This document shows positions 25,123 through 32,705 of a stretch of 64,000 bases of DNA, piece by piece. Position 1 is the stretch's first letter. Every line of letters starts with the position of its first letter. The position numbers were made by a program, and so were the translations under genes. This stretch comes from Lachnospiraceae bacterium. Lineage in GTDB: Bacteria; Bacillota; Clostridia; Lachnospirales; Lachnospiraceae. The stretch lies in contig JAJQCZ010000024.1 in NCBI GenBank assembly GCA_021202465.1, positions 1 through 64,000 on the forward strand, written 5' to 3'. The notes beneath the pieces were generated by a model. The model was not told the origin of the DNA. It saw nothing but the letters and a program-made list of their open reading frames with translations, and searched no databases.

Positions 25123-25875
25123 ATGAAGAACAGAAAGATTCTCAGGCGCTGTCTGAAGCGGTGCGCGGCGGTACTGTTCGCTGCGGGGCTGCTGACAGCC
25201 ATGAGTGTGACCGCGTTCGCGGCGGAGGTGATCGATGCGGACAGAACCGGTTCCATCAGCGTCACCATGCAGGACGCTTCCGGCACGGTGGTGGAAGGGG
25301 GCAGTCTGGCTCTCTATCAGGTGGCTGTGGTGTATGTCGACGAGACCCTGCAGAACTCGTATGAGCTGACGGAGGATTTCACGGACAGCGGGGTCGATCT
25401 TGACGAGCTGTCCGATGAGGCGCTGGCGGAGACGCTGGAGGCTTATGCGGACAGTGAAGCGTTGGATGCATACCAGACGGCGGAGATCGGGGAGGACGGC
25501 GCGGCTGTCTTCACGGAGCTGCCGGTGGGCATCTATCTGGTGGTGCAGACGGAGGCTGCCGACGGGTACGAGCTGGTGAGCTCGTTTGTCGTCACGGTGC
25601 CGCTGTCGTCGGACGGCACGCTGATTTATGACGTGGATGCCTCTCCGAAGGTGGAAGCCGCCGAGGAGATCCCGGAGGCGGCCACGGTGGAAGAGACGAC
25701 CGAGGAAGAGACGACCGAAGCAGACGAGACTCCGGATGACGAAACTGAGGTGAAGAAGTCTTCGGTTCTCCCGCAGACCGGCGCGATTCTCTGGCCGATC
25801 GCACTGATGGCCGGAGGCGGATTCGTGCTGCTGTGTGCGGGGGGCATGCTGACCTTCCGTAAGAAGGGACAGTAA
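25123..25875 (+). CDS. Minor/basal pilin with LPQTG sorting signal
   Basis: This 250-residue protein is the probable basal pilin that anchors the shaft to the cell wall. It has a signal peptide (about 1-33, ending SVTAFAAE), a single Cna-B-like domain (about 40-175) whose end carries GIYLVVQTEAADGYEL, an acidic Glu/Thr/Pro linker (about 180-212), LPQTG (about residues 215-219), a membrane helix and FRKKGQ. A Pro/Thr-rich stalk before LPXTG is typical of wall-proximal pilins. It is followed three bases later by the third sortase gene. Confidence 0.85.
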   Translation: MKNRKILRRCLKRCAAVLFAAGLLTAMSVTAFAAEVIDADRTGSISVTMQDASGTVVEGGSLALYQVAVVYVDETLQNSYELTEDFTDSGVDLDELSDEALAETLEAYADSEALDAYQTAEIGEDGAAVFTELPVGIYLVVQTEAADGYELVSSFVVTVPLSSDGTLIYDVDASPKVEAAEEIPEAATVEETTEEETTEADETPDDETEVKKSSVLPQTGAILWPIALMAGGGFVLLCAGGMLTFRKKGQ

Positions 25876-25877
25876 CA

Positions 25878-26474
25878 ATGAGGCGAAAGATCGGGCCTGG
25901 CCTGATGGTGGCAGGGGCAGCGCTGATTATTCTGGCGCTGTCCCTGTATCTCTCTCAGCTCTGGACTGAACAGAAGGCCGGCGATGCCGCTGAGGAAGCA
26001 CTGGTGCAGGTGAAATCGCAGATCGGGGCGCAGACCGGGGAGGAAGACGCCGCGGAGGAGGACCGGGAGATGACGGTCGTCACGATCGACGGCTGGGATT
26101 ATATCGGCACGCTGTCGGTGTCCTCGCTGGGCCTGGAGCTGCCGGTCATGGCGGAGTGGAGCTATGAGGGGCTGGAGATCGCCCCGGGGCGGTATTCAGG
26201 CAGCGTGTTCACCGATGACCTGGTGATCGCCGGACACAACTACCGGCGGCATTTCTCCCCGTTAAAATCTCTGTCGGCCGGGGAACTGATCGTTTTTACC
26301 GATATGGACGGCGTGACGTATTACTATGAAGTCCTTCGTCTGGAGACACTGGCGCCGACGCAGGTGGAGGAGATGGAAGGCCTGACGGGAGAGGACGACT
26401 GGGATCTGACGTTATTTACCTGTACGACGGGGGGGCACGGCCCGGTGCGCGATCCGCTGCGCGCGGGTGGATGA
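25878..26474 (+). CDS. Third sortase, C-terminus altered by a G7 tract
   Basis: This frame encodes 198 residues: an N-terminal membrane helix, an acidic linker, the catalytic His in VIAGHNYRRHF and the catalytic Cys in LFTCTTGG. Right after the Cys, seven G residues (26429-26435) put the reading frame into HGPVRDPLRAGG and a stop at 26472-26474. With six Gs the frame would read TARCAIRCARVDDE and stop at 26479-26481, which restores the Arg-containing strand expected in sortases. As given, the enzyme therefore lacks its catalytic Arg. It resembles single-helix sortases that attach pili or surface proteins to the wall. The cause could be slippage, an inactivating mutation, or a base-calling error. 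Confidence 0.78.
   Translation: MRRKIGPGLMVAGAALIILALSLYLSQLWTEQKAGDAAEEALVQVKSQIGAQTGEEDAAEEDREMTVVTIDGWDYIGTLSVSSLGLELPVMAEWSYEGLEIAPGRYSGSVFTDDLVIAGHNYRRHFSPLKSLSAGELIVFTDMDGVTYYYEVLRLETLAPTQVEEMEGLTGEDDWDLTLFTCTTGGHGPVRDPLRAGG
26429..26435 (+). repeat. G7 homopolymer inside the third sortase gene
   Basis: Seven consecutive G residues lie four bases after the catalytic Cys codon (26421-26423). A change of one base switches between a protein with and without the conserved C-terminal Arg strand. Confidence 0.8.
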
Positions 26475-26552
26475 CGAGTGACAGACTGCGTCGGCCATGC
26501 ATTCCCGGCCGGATGCAGGAAGCGGAGTGGGGACGGCGTGAAGGAGGTACAT

Positions 26553-27398
26553 ATGCGCGAAGTGAAAACAGAGAGACAGGCGGAGGTGCTGCAGATCCGG
26601 CCGGAACGTGTCGAAGAGGGCCTGACATTCAGCGAGGACCTGGTGAAGAAATATCTCGAAGATCTGCGGCGCCGCGGACGTGCCGAGGATACGATCAAAA
26701 GCTACAGCCGCAAGCTGGAATGGTTCTGTCAGCTGCTGCCGGAGGACCGCAGGATCCGCCGCGGCAGCCTGGAGGACATCCGCAGGAGGCTGCTGGAGGA
26801 AGGCTACGCCCCGGCCACGGTCAATGCATTTACGGCGGTCGTCAACGGATTTCTCGATTCCTGTGAACACCGGGAGCTGCAGGTGAGTCAGCCGCTGGCG
26901 CTCAGGCAGGATGAGGCCGCACGGCGGGGGCTGAGCCGGGAGGAGTATCTGCGTCTCCTGGGGGCGGCCCGGCGTCTGGGCAGAGAACGCCTCTATCTGC
27001 TGATCAAGATGTTCGCCTCGACGGGGCTGATGATCTCTCAGCTGCCGGATATGACGGTGGAGGCCGCACAGAAGGGACGCATTCACCTGTCTGCGGCGGA
27101 GGTATATATTCCACGTCCTCTGTGCCGCGAGCTGCTGGACTATGCCGGGCGGCAGGGAATCCGCACGGGGGCTATTTTCATCACAAAGAGCGGGAAGGAG
27201 ATCGACCGCAGCAATCTGACCCGGGAGATCCAGAGCCTGGCGCGGGAAGCGCGGGTGAGCCCGGAGAAATGTTCGCCGCGCTGCCTGCGGAAGCTGTACC
27301 AGGAAACACAGGCCGGTTTCCGGGCAGAGGCGGAGCGGATGGTGGAAGCGGCCGAAGACCGGCTCCAGGAGCGCGAGCAGGCCGCCATCGGCTGGTGA
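26553..27398 (+). CDS. Tyrosine recombinase homologue lacking catalytic residues
   Basis: This 281-residue protein has the layout of a phage-type integrase: an N-terminal core-binding (SAM-like) domain (about residues 18-100, FSEDLVKKYLEDLRRRG) and a C-terminal catalytic-like domain. The catalytic Arg I position (usually TGLRISEL) reads STGLMISQL. The H-x-L-R box reads SPRCLRK, keeping one Arg but losing both His. No Tyr is found in the C-terminal end (QEREQAAIGW). It is therefore probably not an active recombinase and may act as a DNA-binding regulator. The start at 26553 follows AAGGAGGT. It is the last gene before the terminator that carries the group II intron. Confidence 0.78.
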   Translation: MREVKTERQAEVLQIRPERVEEGLTFSEDLVKKYLEDLRRRGRAEDTIKSYSRKLEWFCQLLPEDRRIRRGSLEDIRRRLLEEGYAPATVNAFTAVVNGFLDSCEHRELQVSQPLALRQDEAARRGLSREEYLRLLGAARRLGRERLYLLIKMFASTGLMISQLPDMTVEAAQKGRIHLSAAEVYIPRPLCRELLDYAGRQGIRTGAIFITKSGKEIDRSNLTREIQSLAREARVSPEKCSPRCLRKLYQETQAGFRAEAERMVEAAEDRLQEREQAAIGW

Positions 27399-27430
27399 CG
27401 GCAGAGCTTCGGGATAAAAAATGACAAAAA

Positions 27431-27470
27431 GAGGGAGGACTTCTCCGCGGAGTGCGGAGGATCCTCCCTC
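27431..27470 (+). terminator. Terminator stem at the end of the pilus locus, next to the intron
   Basis: GAGGGAGGA (27431-27439) pairs with TCCTCCCTC (27462-27470), with an inner CTCCGC/GCGGAG stem. The expected T-run does not follow; a group II intron starts six bases later. Confidence 0.8.
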
Positions 27471-27476
27471 CTGTGA

Positions 27477-29367
27477 GTGCGCCCGGCGGGCGCACGTTCT
27501 AACGGGTGAAAGTCCCGAATCCGCCCGGCAGTGGGAAGGATATAGCTGAACACCAAGGCTCTCGCCGTGAGGTTTAAGAGGGTGGAAGGAAGGTGCAGGC
27601 AAATCTCTGCCTCAACGAACAGAAACCATTTACAGGCTGATACAGGAGGATAAGGCTGCTCAACAAGTCAAAGTCCTATAACTGCACGGAACCCTGTACA
27701 GTAAAGATGGTGGGGACATGGAGGGAAAGAACGTGTGAGTACCCGGGGAGGTCTCACGGACGTGGCATAGGTGATATAACATTCGCAGCCGCGGAGTAAA
27801 GCTTGCCGTGAGAAGTCAGCAGAGGCCATAGTACGGGGACAGCTATAGATGTACCCGGAAGGGCTGAACAGTAGGAGGTGCCATTTCCAAATGGAAACCG
27901 GACATAGACTCAAGTACAGACAACTTCATATCGAAGACTACCTGCAAAGGATACCTGCGGAACAGGGAAGGATAACAGGAGTGTACGCCCATGAATGGAT
28001 TACCGGGAACCCTGACACCGACACGGACTTTCGGACGGACAACCTGTTGGATACAATCCTCAGGAGCGACAACCTGAATGCTGCCTATAAGAAAGTAAAG
28101 GCGAATAAAGGCGCGGGTGGAATCGACGGAATGCAGGTGGATGAACTTCTGCCCTACCTGAGAGAACACCGGGAGGAACTGGTTCAACAGCTGAGAGAAG
28201 GGAAATATAAGCCCAACCCGGTTCGGAGGGTAGAAATACCCAAGGAGGAGAAAGGAAAAGTAAGAAAGTTAGGAATCCCAACGGTGGTGGACAGGATGGT
28301 TCAGCAGGCTATTGCACAGGAACTTACACCAATCTACGAAGAACAGTTTTCCGAAAACAGCTTTGGATTCCGACCCGGGAGAGGAGCGCATGATGCCCTG
28401 AGGAGATGCAAAGAGTACATCGACGAAGGATATGTGTATGCGGTCAGCATGGACTTGCAGTCCTATTTTGACACAGTCAACCACAGTAAGCTGATAGAGG
28501 TGCTGTCGAGGACAATCAAAGACGGACGGGTGATATCGCTGATACACAAATACCTCAATGCGGGGGTTATGGAAGACGGAGGATTTCAGACAACTACAGA
28601 AGGAGTGCCGCAGGGCGGCCCGTTAAGTCCGTTATGTGGGAATGTCATGTTGAATGAACTGGATAAGGAACTGGAACGGAGAGGGCATAAGTTCGTGAGA
28701 TATGCAGACGACTGCGTGATTCTGTGCAAAAGCAGGAAAAGCGCCGAGCGGACGCTCAGGAATATCATGCCATACATCACGGAGAAGCTATTTCTGAAAA
28801 TCAATCTCCAGAAAACTACAGTGAGCCACGTCAGCAGGATAAAATACCTTGGTTACGGATTCTACCGGTACAGAGGGAAATGCAGGATGAGGGTGCATCC
28901 GAAATCAGTGGAGAAAATGAAAAATCGACTGAGGATGCTGACGACCAGAGGAAATAAATGGAGCAATGCGGAAAGAGAGAGGAAACTCAGGGAATACACA
29001 ACCGGGTGGATAAACTATTTTCGTTATGCGGACATGAAAACGCTAATGGTAGAAACGGACAAATGGCTGCGCCATCGAATCCGGGCGGTATACTGGAAAC
29101 AATGGAAAAAGGTACGCACAAGGTATAGAATGCTGCGGGCACTGCATCTGCCAGAGTGGAAGGTACAAGAGATGGCGAACTGTCGAAAAGGGGTGTGGCG
29201 GGCAGCAGGAATGTTGAACAGCGCACTCACCAAAACGATAATAGTGGACAGACTTGGATATCCATCCATGAGTGCCCACTATCTGAAAGTACGTGTAAAC
29301 TATTGAACCGCCTTGGTACCGAACGGTATGCCAGGTGGTGTGGAAGGGGGACTAATCATCCCCCTAT
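27477..29367 (+). mobile_element. Group II intron
   Basis: The 5' end GTGCGCCCGGCGGGCGCAC at 27477 and the domain I segment AACGGGTGAAAGTCCCG (about 27500-27516) match bacterial group II introns. The intron encodes a reverse transcriptase/maturase at 27891-29306. A domain V hairpin built on GAACCGCC ... GGTACCGAACGGTATGCC ... GGTGGTGTG lies at 29304-29341, and a GGGGG/CCCCC domain VI helix with a bulged A region ends near 29367. The exact splice sites are approximate. Insertion just after a terminator stem is the habit of class C introns, but I have not assigned the class from RNA structure. Confidence 0.8.
27891..29306 (+). CDS. ltrA: Group II intron reverse transcriptase/maturase
   Basis: This 471-residue protein assists splicing and copies the intron into new sites. 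RT motifs are intact: KANKGAGGIDGM, ENSFGFRPGRGAHDAL, VSMDLQSYFDTVNH, GVPQGGPLSP and the catalytic FVRYADDCVIL. A maturase (GIIM) region follows (LREYTTGWINYFRYAD). No HNH endonuclease domain is seen after it. The start at 27891 is preferred because AGGAGG lies at 27873-27878; an in-frame ATG at 27849 is also possible. The protein looks full length, so the intron may be active. Confidence 0.92.
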   Translation: METGHRLKYRQLHIEDYLQRIPAEQGRITGVYAHEWITGNPDTDTDFRTDNLLDTILRSDNLNAAYKKVKANKGAGGIDGMQVDELLPYLREHREELVQQLREGKYKPNPVRRVEIPKEEKGKVRKLGIPTVVDRMVQQAIAQELTPIYEEQFSENSFGFRPGRGAHDALRRCKEYIDEGYVYAVSMDLQSYFDTVNHSKLIEVLSRTIKDGRVISLIHKYLNAGVMEDGGFQTTTEGVPQGGPLSPLCGNVMLNELDKELERRGHKFVRYADDCVILCKSRKSAERTLRNIMPYITEKLFLKINLQKTTVSHVSRIKYLGYGFYRYRGKCRMRVHPKSVEKMKNRLRMLTTRGNKWSNAERERKLREYTTGWINYFRYADMKTLMVETDKWLRHRIRAVYWKQWKKVRTRYRMLRALHLPEWKVQEMANCRKGVWRAAGMLNSALTKTIIVDRLGYPSMSAHYLKVRVNY

Positions 29368-29403
29368 CCGATTTTCCGGACGGAACAGATATCCGGCTGG
29401 CTA

Positions 29404-30288
29404 TTATGCAAAAAGCTCCACAAACTGTTTCGCCAGGTTGGAAATGTTGTGGCTCTTATTCCACACCAGATAGGCCTGGGCGGTGATGGTGGGAATGATG
29501 ATCTTCTTGATGACCACCTTGCCGCTGAGGGCCTGCACCGTAGCGTTGTTGGCCACCAGGGCGACGCCGATCCCGGCTTCCGCCCAGCTCAGAGAGGAGG
29601 CCAGCTCGTTGTTCTGCGCGATCGTGTTGGGGGAGAAGCCCTTCTGCCGGCAATAGTTCGTCAGCATGTCGTTGTAGCGGCGGTGAATGATCAGGGGCTT
29701 GCCCTTGAGATCAATCAGGGAGATGGTGTCGTCCTCATTGTCGAAGAAGGAGGGCAGGCCGACGGCGACGAAGAAACCGGCCTCGTCGTCTCCCAGGATG
29801 TCGTCCTTCAGCAGCACGCTGTTGTAAACGCTGGTGTTGAAGGGTTCGCGGATGATGCCGAGATCGACCTCGCCGCTCTCGAGCATCTCGAGGACACGGA
29901 CGCTGTTGCCCTCAAAGACCTGAAAATCCACGTTCGGATGATCCTGACGGAAACGAATGATCCGGTCAGGAAGCAGATGCGAACAGGCGGAGGAAATGGT
30001 GCCGATATGGATGGTTCCCTGGGCATCGGTTCCCAGGTTCTGCAGCTCGCGGACCGTTTCATTGACCATGGCGAGAATCTCCACGGCTTTCTCCTTGAGG
30101 ATCAATCCCTCATGGGTGATCGTCAGGTTCCGCTTGTCCCGCTCGAAGAGCTGCACGCCCAGCTCGTCCTCCAGCGCCTTAAGCTGCAGGCTCAGCGGCG
30201 GCTGGGAGATGTTCAGGTTCTTGGCAGCGGCAGTGATGTGCCCGGCCTCGGCGATGGCCAGGAAGTATTCCAGTTGCTTCAGTGTCAT
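29404..30288 (-). CDS. LysR-family transcriptional regulator
   Basis: This 294-residue regulator has the LysR winged helix-turn-helix at the N-terminus (LKQLEYFLAIAEAGHITAAAKNLNISQPPLSLQLKALEDELG) and a periplasmic-binding-like effector domain from about residue 88. The segment NISQPPLSLQLKALE is the recognition helix. The start at 30288 follows GGAGAAAGGAAG. It is divergent from sahH, with 523 bases between them. An 11-bp inverted repeat upstream is a candidate binding site. The effector and targets are unknown. Confidence 0.9.
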   Translation of the reverse strand: MTLKQLEYFLAIAEAGHITAAAKNLNISQPPLSLQLKALEDELGVQLFERDKRNLTITHEGLILKEKAVEILAMVNETVRELQNLGTDAQGTIHIGTISSACSHLLPDRIIRFRQDHPNVDFQVFEGNSVRVLEMLESGEVDLGIIREPFNTSVYNSVLLKDDILGDDEAGFFVAVGLPSFFDNEDDTISLIDLKGKPLIIHRRYNDMLTNYCRQKGFSPNTIAQNNELASSLSWAEAGIGVALVANNATVQALSGKVVIKKIIIPTITAQAYLVWNKSHNISNLAKQFVELFA

Positions 30289-30375
30289 AACGATGCTTCC
30301 TTTCTCCTGAATGAAAGATTTACAGAATAAAAACTGAATAAAAGCGGGCGAAATGACCGCCTCTGTCATCCTGAG

Positions 30376-30442
30376 TTATTTATGCCAAATAAATATGAAA
30401 TTCACCGCAAAAGAATAGTAAACGGGAAGAGGGCATAAATAA
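30376..30442. promoter_or_regulatory. Inverted repeat upstream of the LysR gene
   Basis: TTATTTATGCC (30376-30386) and its exact complement GGCATAAATAA (30432-30442) lie 45 bases apart. The first arm is also part of a local dyad TTATTT-ATGCC-AAATAA. Paired sites of this kind upstream of a LysR gene often bind the regulator itself; that role is inference. Confidence 0.5.
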
Positions 30443-30669
30443 TCATATGACAATCATTTGGGAAATGTTGAGAAATCCCCGTTTTCCTCAAAACCTCTCC
30501 GATTATAATATAGAAAACAAAAGAAATCAAGACGTTTTCGGACAAAAAATATATAGAATTTAAAATTGTGGTCAGAGGAAAAACTTATAATTATTGCAAA
30601 AAAGAGAAATATAGAATGCGTTCTACACTGGATTGAAGCAGGAAAGCCGTGAACGCTGCGCGCTGCCTC
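30443..30669. other. AT-rich part of the LysR-sahH intergenic region
   Basis: About 200 AT-rich bases hold no convincing coding frame. The whole LysR-sahH gap is 523 bases (30289-30811); only the inverted repeat at 30376-30442 and the promoter at 30670-30698 could be assigned. Confidence 0.4.
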
Positions 30670-30698
30670 TTGAAAAAAAGCGGGATCGTTGCTATGAT
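30670..30698 (+). promoter_or_regulatory. Promoter of sahH
   Basis: TTGAAA (30670-30675) and TATGAT (30693-30698) are 17 bases apart. They lie about 113 bases before the start codon of sahH, leaving a leader of roughly 105 nt. Confidence 0.7.
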
Positions 30699-30811
30699 GT
30701 TACCGTGATTCCGGGAGCACGCGTGCGGCTTTTTGCAGGGGAATCCGCAGGCCGAAGGACAGAAGACGGATGTAACAGGACAGGCGGCGGCTGCCGCAGG
30801 AGGAAGACGAG

Positions 30812-32059
30812 ATGAGTTCAGAAATTCGTGATATCACACTGGCCCCGTCGGGCCATCATAAGATCGAGTGGGTGAAGAGGAATATGCCGCTGCTCAACAG
30901 CCTGGAGCGGGATTTTGCTGCGGAGAAGCCCTTTGCCGGGATGCGGGTGGCGCTTTCTATCCATCTGGAGGCCAAGACGGCCTATCTGTGCAAGGTGCTG
31001 GCGGCGGGCGGCGCCGAGATGTATGTAACGGGGAGCAATCCGCTCTCCACGCAGGATGACGTGGCTGCGGCTCTGGCAGAAGACGGATTGGAGGTGCATG
31101 CCTGGTACGGCGCGACGGCGGAGGAATATGAGAGTCACATCGCCCATGTGCTGGAGCATGACTGTCAGATCATCATCGACGACGGCGGCGACCTGGTGCA
31201 TATGCTCCATACGCGCTTCCCGGAGAAGATCGCTCACGTCGTCGGCGGCTGCGAGGAGACGACGACCGGCATCCTGCGTCTGCGGGCCATGGAGCGGGCC
31301 GGAGAGCTCCGTTTCCCCATGGTGATGGTCAATGACGCCGACTGCAAGCATCTTTTTGACAATCGCTACGGCACCGGACAGTCGGTGTGGGACGGCATCA
31401 ACCGCACGACGAACCTGATCGTGGCGGGCAAGCAGGTCGTGGTGGCCGGGTACGGCTGGTGCGGCAAGGGAACGGCGATGCGCGCCAAGGGGCTGGGCGC
31501 CCGCGTCATCGTCACCGAGGTGGACCCGGTGCGGGCCATCGAGGCGGTGATGGACGGCTTTGACGTCATGCCCATGCGCGAGGCCGCGCAGGTCGGCGAT
31601 TTCTTCGTGACTGTGACGGGCTGCGCCGGGGTCATCGACGAGGAGGATTTTGCGGTCATGAAGGACGGCGCGATCCTCTGCAACGCCGGACATTTCGATG
31701 TGGAGGTGGATGTAGCCAGACTGCGGGAGATTGCCCTCGAGAGCTGCGAGATGCGGCAGAACATCATGGGCTACCGTCTGCCCGGGGACCGCTGGGTCTA
31801 TGTCCTCGGCGAGGGCCGTCTGGTCAATCTGGCCTGCGGCGACGGCCATCCGGCGGAGATTATGGACATGAGCTTCGCCATCCAGGCGCTCAGCGCCCGC
31901 TACCTGGCGGAGCACCGCGGGCAGATCTCTGAGAAGCTTATCAAAGTGCCCGCGGAGGTGGACCGCGAGGTGGCCTCGCGGAAGCTGGCCTTCCTCGGGA
32001 AGAGCATCGACGTTCTCACCGAAGAGCAGGAGCGGTACCTCAACAGTTCGGCGTTGTAG
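30812..32059 (+). CDS. sahH: S-adenosylhomocysteine hydrolase
   Basis: This 415-residue NAD-dependent enzyme splits S-adenosylhomocysteine into adenosine and homocysteine, clearing the product of methyl transfers. Family signatures are present: SIHLEAKTAYLCKVL near the N-terminus, IIDDGGDLVHML, GGCEETTTGILRL, NDADCKHLFDNRYGTGQSVWDG, and the NAD-binding VVVAGYGWCGKGTAMRA. The C-terminus lacks the Lys/Tyr extension of eukaryotic forms, as in many bacteria. GGAGGAAGACGAG precedes the ATG. The mtaD-like gene acts on the same metabolite, so deamination and hydrolysis routes may coexist. Confidence 0.93.
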   Translation: MSSEIRDITLAPSGHHKIEWVKRNMPLLNSLERDFAAEKPFAGMRVALSIHLEAKTAYLCKVLAAGGAEMYVTGSNPLSTQDDVAAALAEDGLEVHAWYGATAEEYESHIAHVLEHDCQIIIDDGGDLVHMLHTRFPEKIAHVVGGCEETTTGILRLRAMERAGELRFPMVMVNDADCKHLFDNRYGTGQSVWDGINRTTNLIVAGKQVVVAGYGWCGKGTAMRAKGLGARVIVTEVDPVRAIEAVMDGFDVMPMREAAQVGDFFVTVTGCAGVIDEEDFAVMKDGAILCNAGHFDVEVDVARLREIALESCEMRQNIMGYRLPGDRWVYVLGEGRLVNLACGDGHPAEIMDMSFAIQALSARYLAEHRGQISEKLIKVPAEVDREVASRKLAFLGKSIDVLTEEQERYLNSSAL

Positions 32060-32070
32060 GGAGCATTTTT

Positions 32071-32514
32071 TTACCACAGCGTCCCCAGCGCGTACAGCAG
32101 ATTTCCGGCGAAGAGGAACAGATCCCCGAGGTTGAAGACGATGTGTCGGATGCGGCGGAACGGGACGCTGAAATAGTCGACCACATAGCCCCGGCGGAAG
32201 CGGTCACAGAGGTTGCTGGCGGAGCCGCCCACGATGAGAGCGAGGCCGGTTTTGGCCAGGCGGCGGCCCGGTTTTCGCAGGAGAGTAAGGAAATACAGAA
32301 GGAAGAAAGAGAACACCCCGGTCGTCCCGACGCGGACCGCGCCGGGGTGCTTTGCGCCGATATTCAGGAAGCTGCCGGGGTTGTGAACTCTTTTCAGGAT
32401 GATCTTGCCGTCGGCGATGGACTGGGGGAAGGTGTCCGCCGGCTGGGCTTCGATGCCGTCCTTCAGGCGCTGGTCCAGGAGGGCCGCGGAGGCGGCGAGC
32501 AGGATGTGGAACAT
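32071..32514 (-). CDS. Divergent signal peptidase II (LspA-like)
   Basis: This 147-residue integral membrane protein resembles the aspartyl protease that removes signal peptides from prolipoproteins. The segments VHNPGSFLNIG, GGSASNLCDRFRRGYVVDYFSV and FNLGDLFLFAG match the conserved LspA boxes, and the two catalytic Asp residues are present in NLCDR and FNLGD. The first helix box usually reads like LDQxTK and here is LDQRLKDG. The overall match is weaker than for a housekeeping LspA, so this may be a second, specialised copy. The neighbour at 32706 is itself a lipoprotein. It is convergent with sahH, with 11 bases between the stops. Confidence 0.72.
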   Translation of the reverse strand: MFHILLAASAALLDQRLKDGIEAQPADTFPQSIADGKIILKRVHNPGSFLNIGAKHPGAVRVGTTGVFSFFLLYFLTLLRKPGRRLAKTGLALIVGGSASNLCDRFRRGYVVDYFSVPFRRIRHIVFNLGDLFLFAGNLLYALGTLW

Positions 32515-32613
32515 GGGGGCTCCTTTCTGTGAGAGAAGGTCTGACTCTCACCGGGAATTATCCGTGTGTCGCCTCCATCATAGCATATGTTCAGGGATTT
32601 TCACAAAGTTTTC

Positions 32614-32643
32614 TTACATTTTTCGAAGGAATTCAAGTATACT
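32614..32643 (+). promoter_or_regulatory. Probable promoter of the trigger-factor-like lipoprotein gene
   Basis: TTACAT (32614-32619) and TATACT (32638-32643) are 18 bases apart, in an AT-rich patch between the divergent lspA-like gene and the lipoprotein gene. Confidence 0.55.
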
Positions 32644-32705
32644 GTGAAGCAGAGAATCGCGATACGGTCAGGGGTATGTCTGTATCGGAAATGGAGGAAC
32701 GGAAC

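Noticed and set aside
13839..27398. Whole pilus region as a prophage or transposon
   Set aside because: No phage structural or replication genes and no flanking direct repeats or IS ends were seen. The tyrosine recombinase homologue lacks catalytic residues, so excision is not supported.
30633..30815. Short rightward frame of 60 codons before sahH
   Set aside because: It contains the sahH promoter, has no ribosome binding site and shows no family features.
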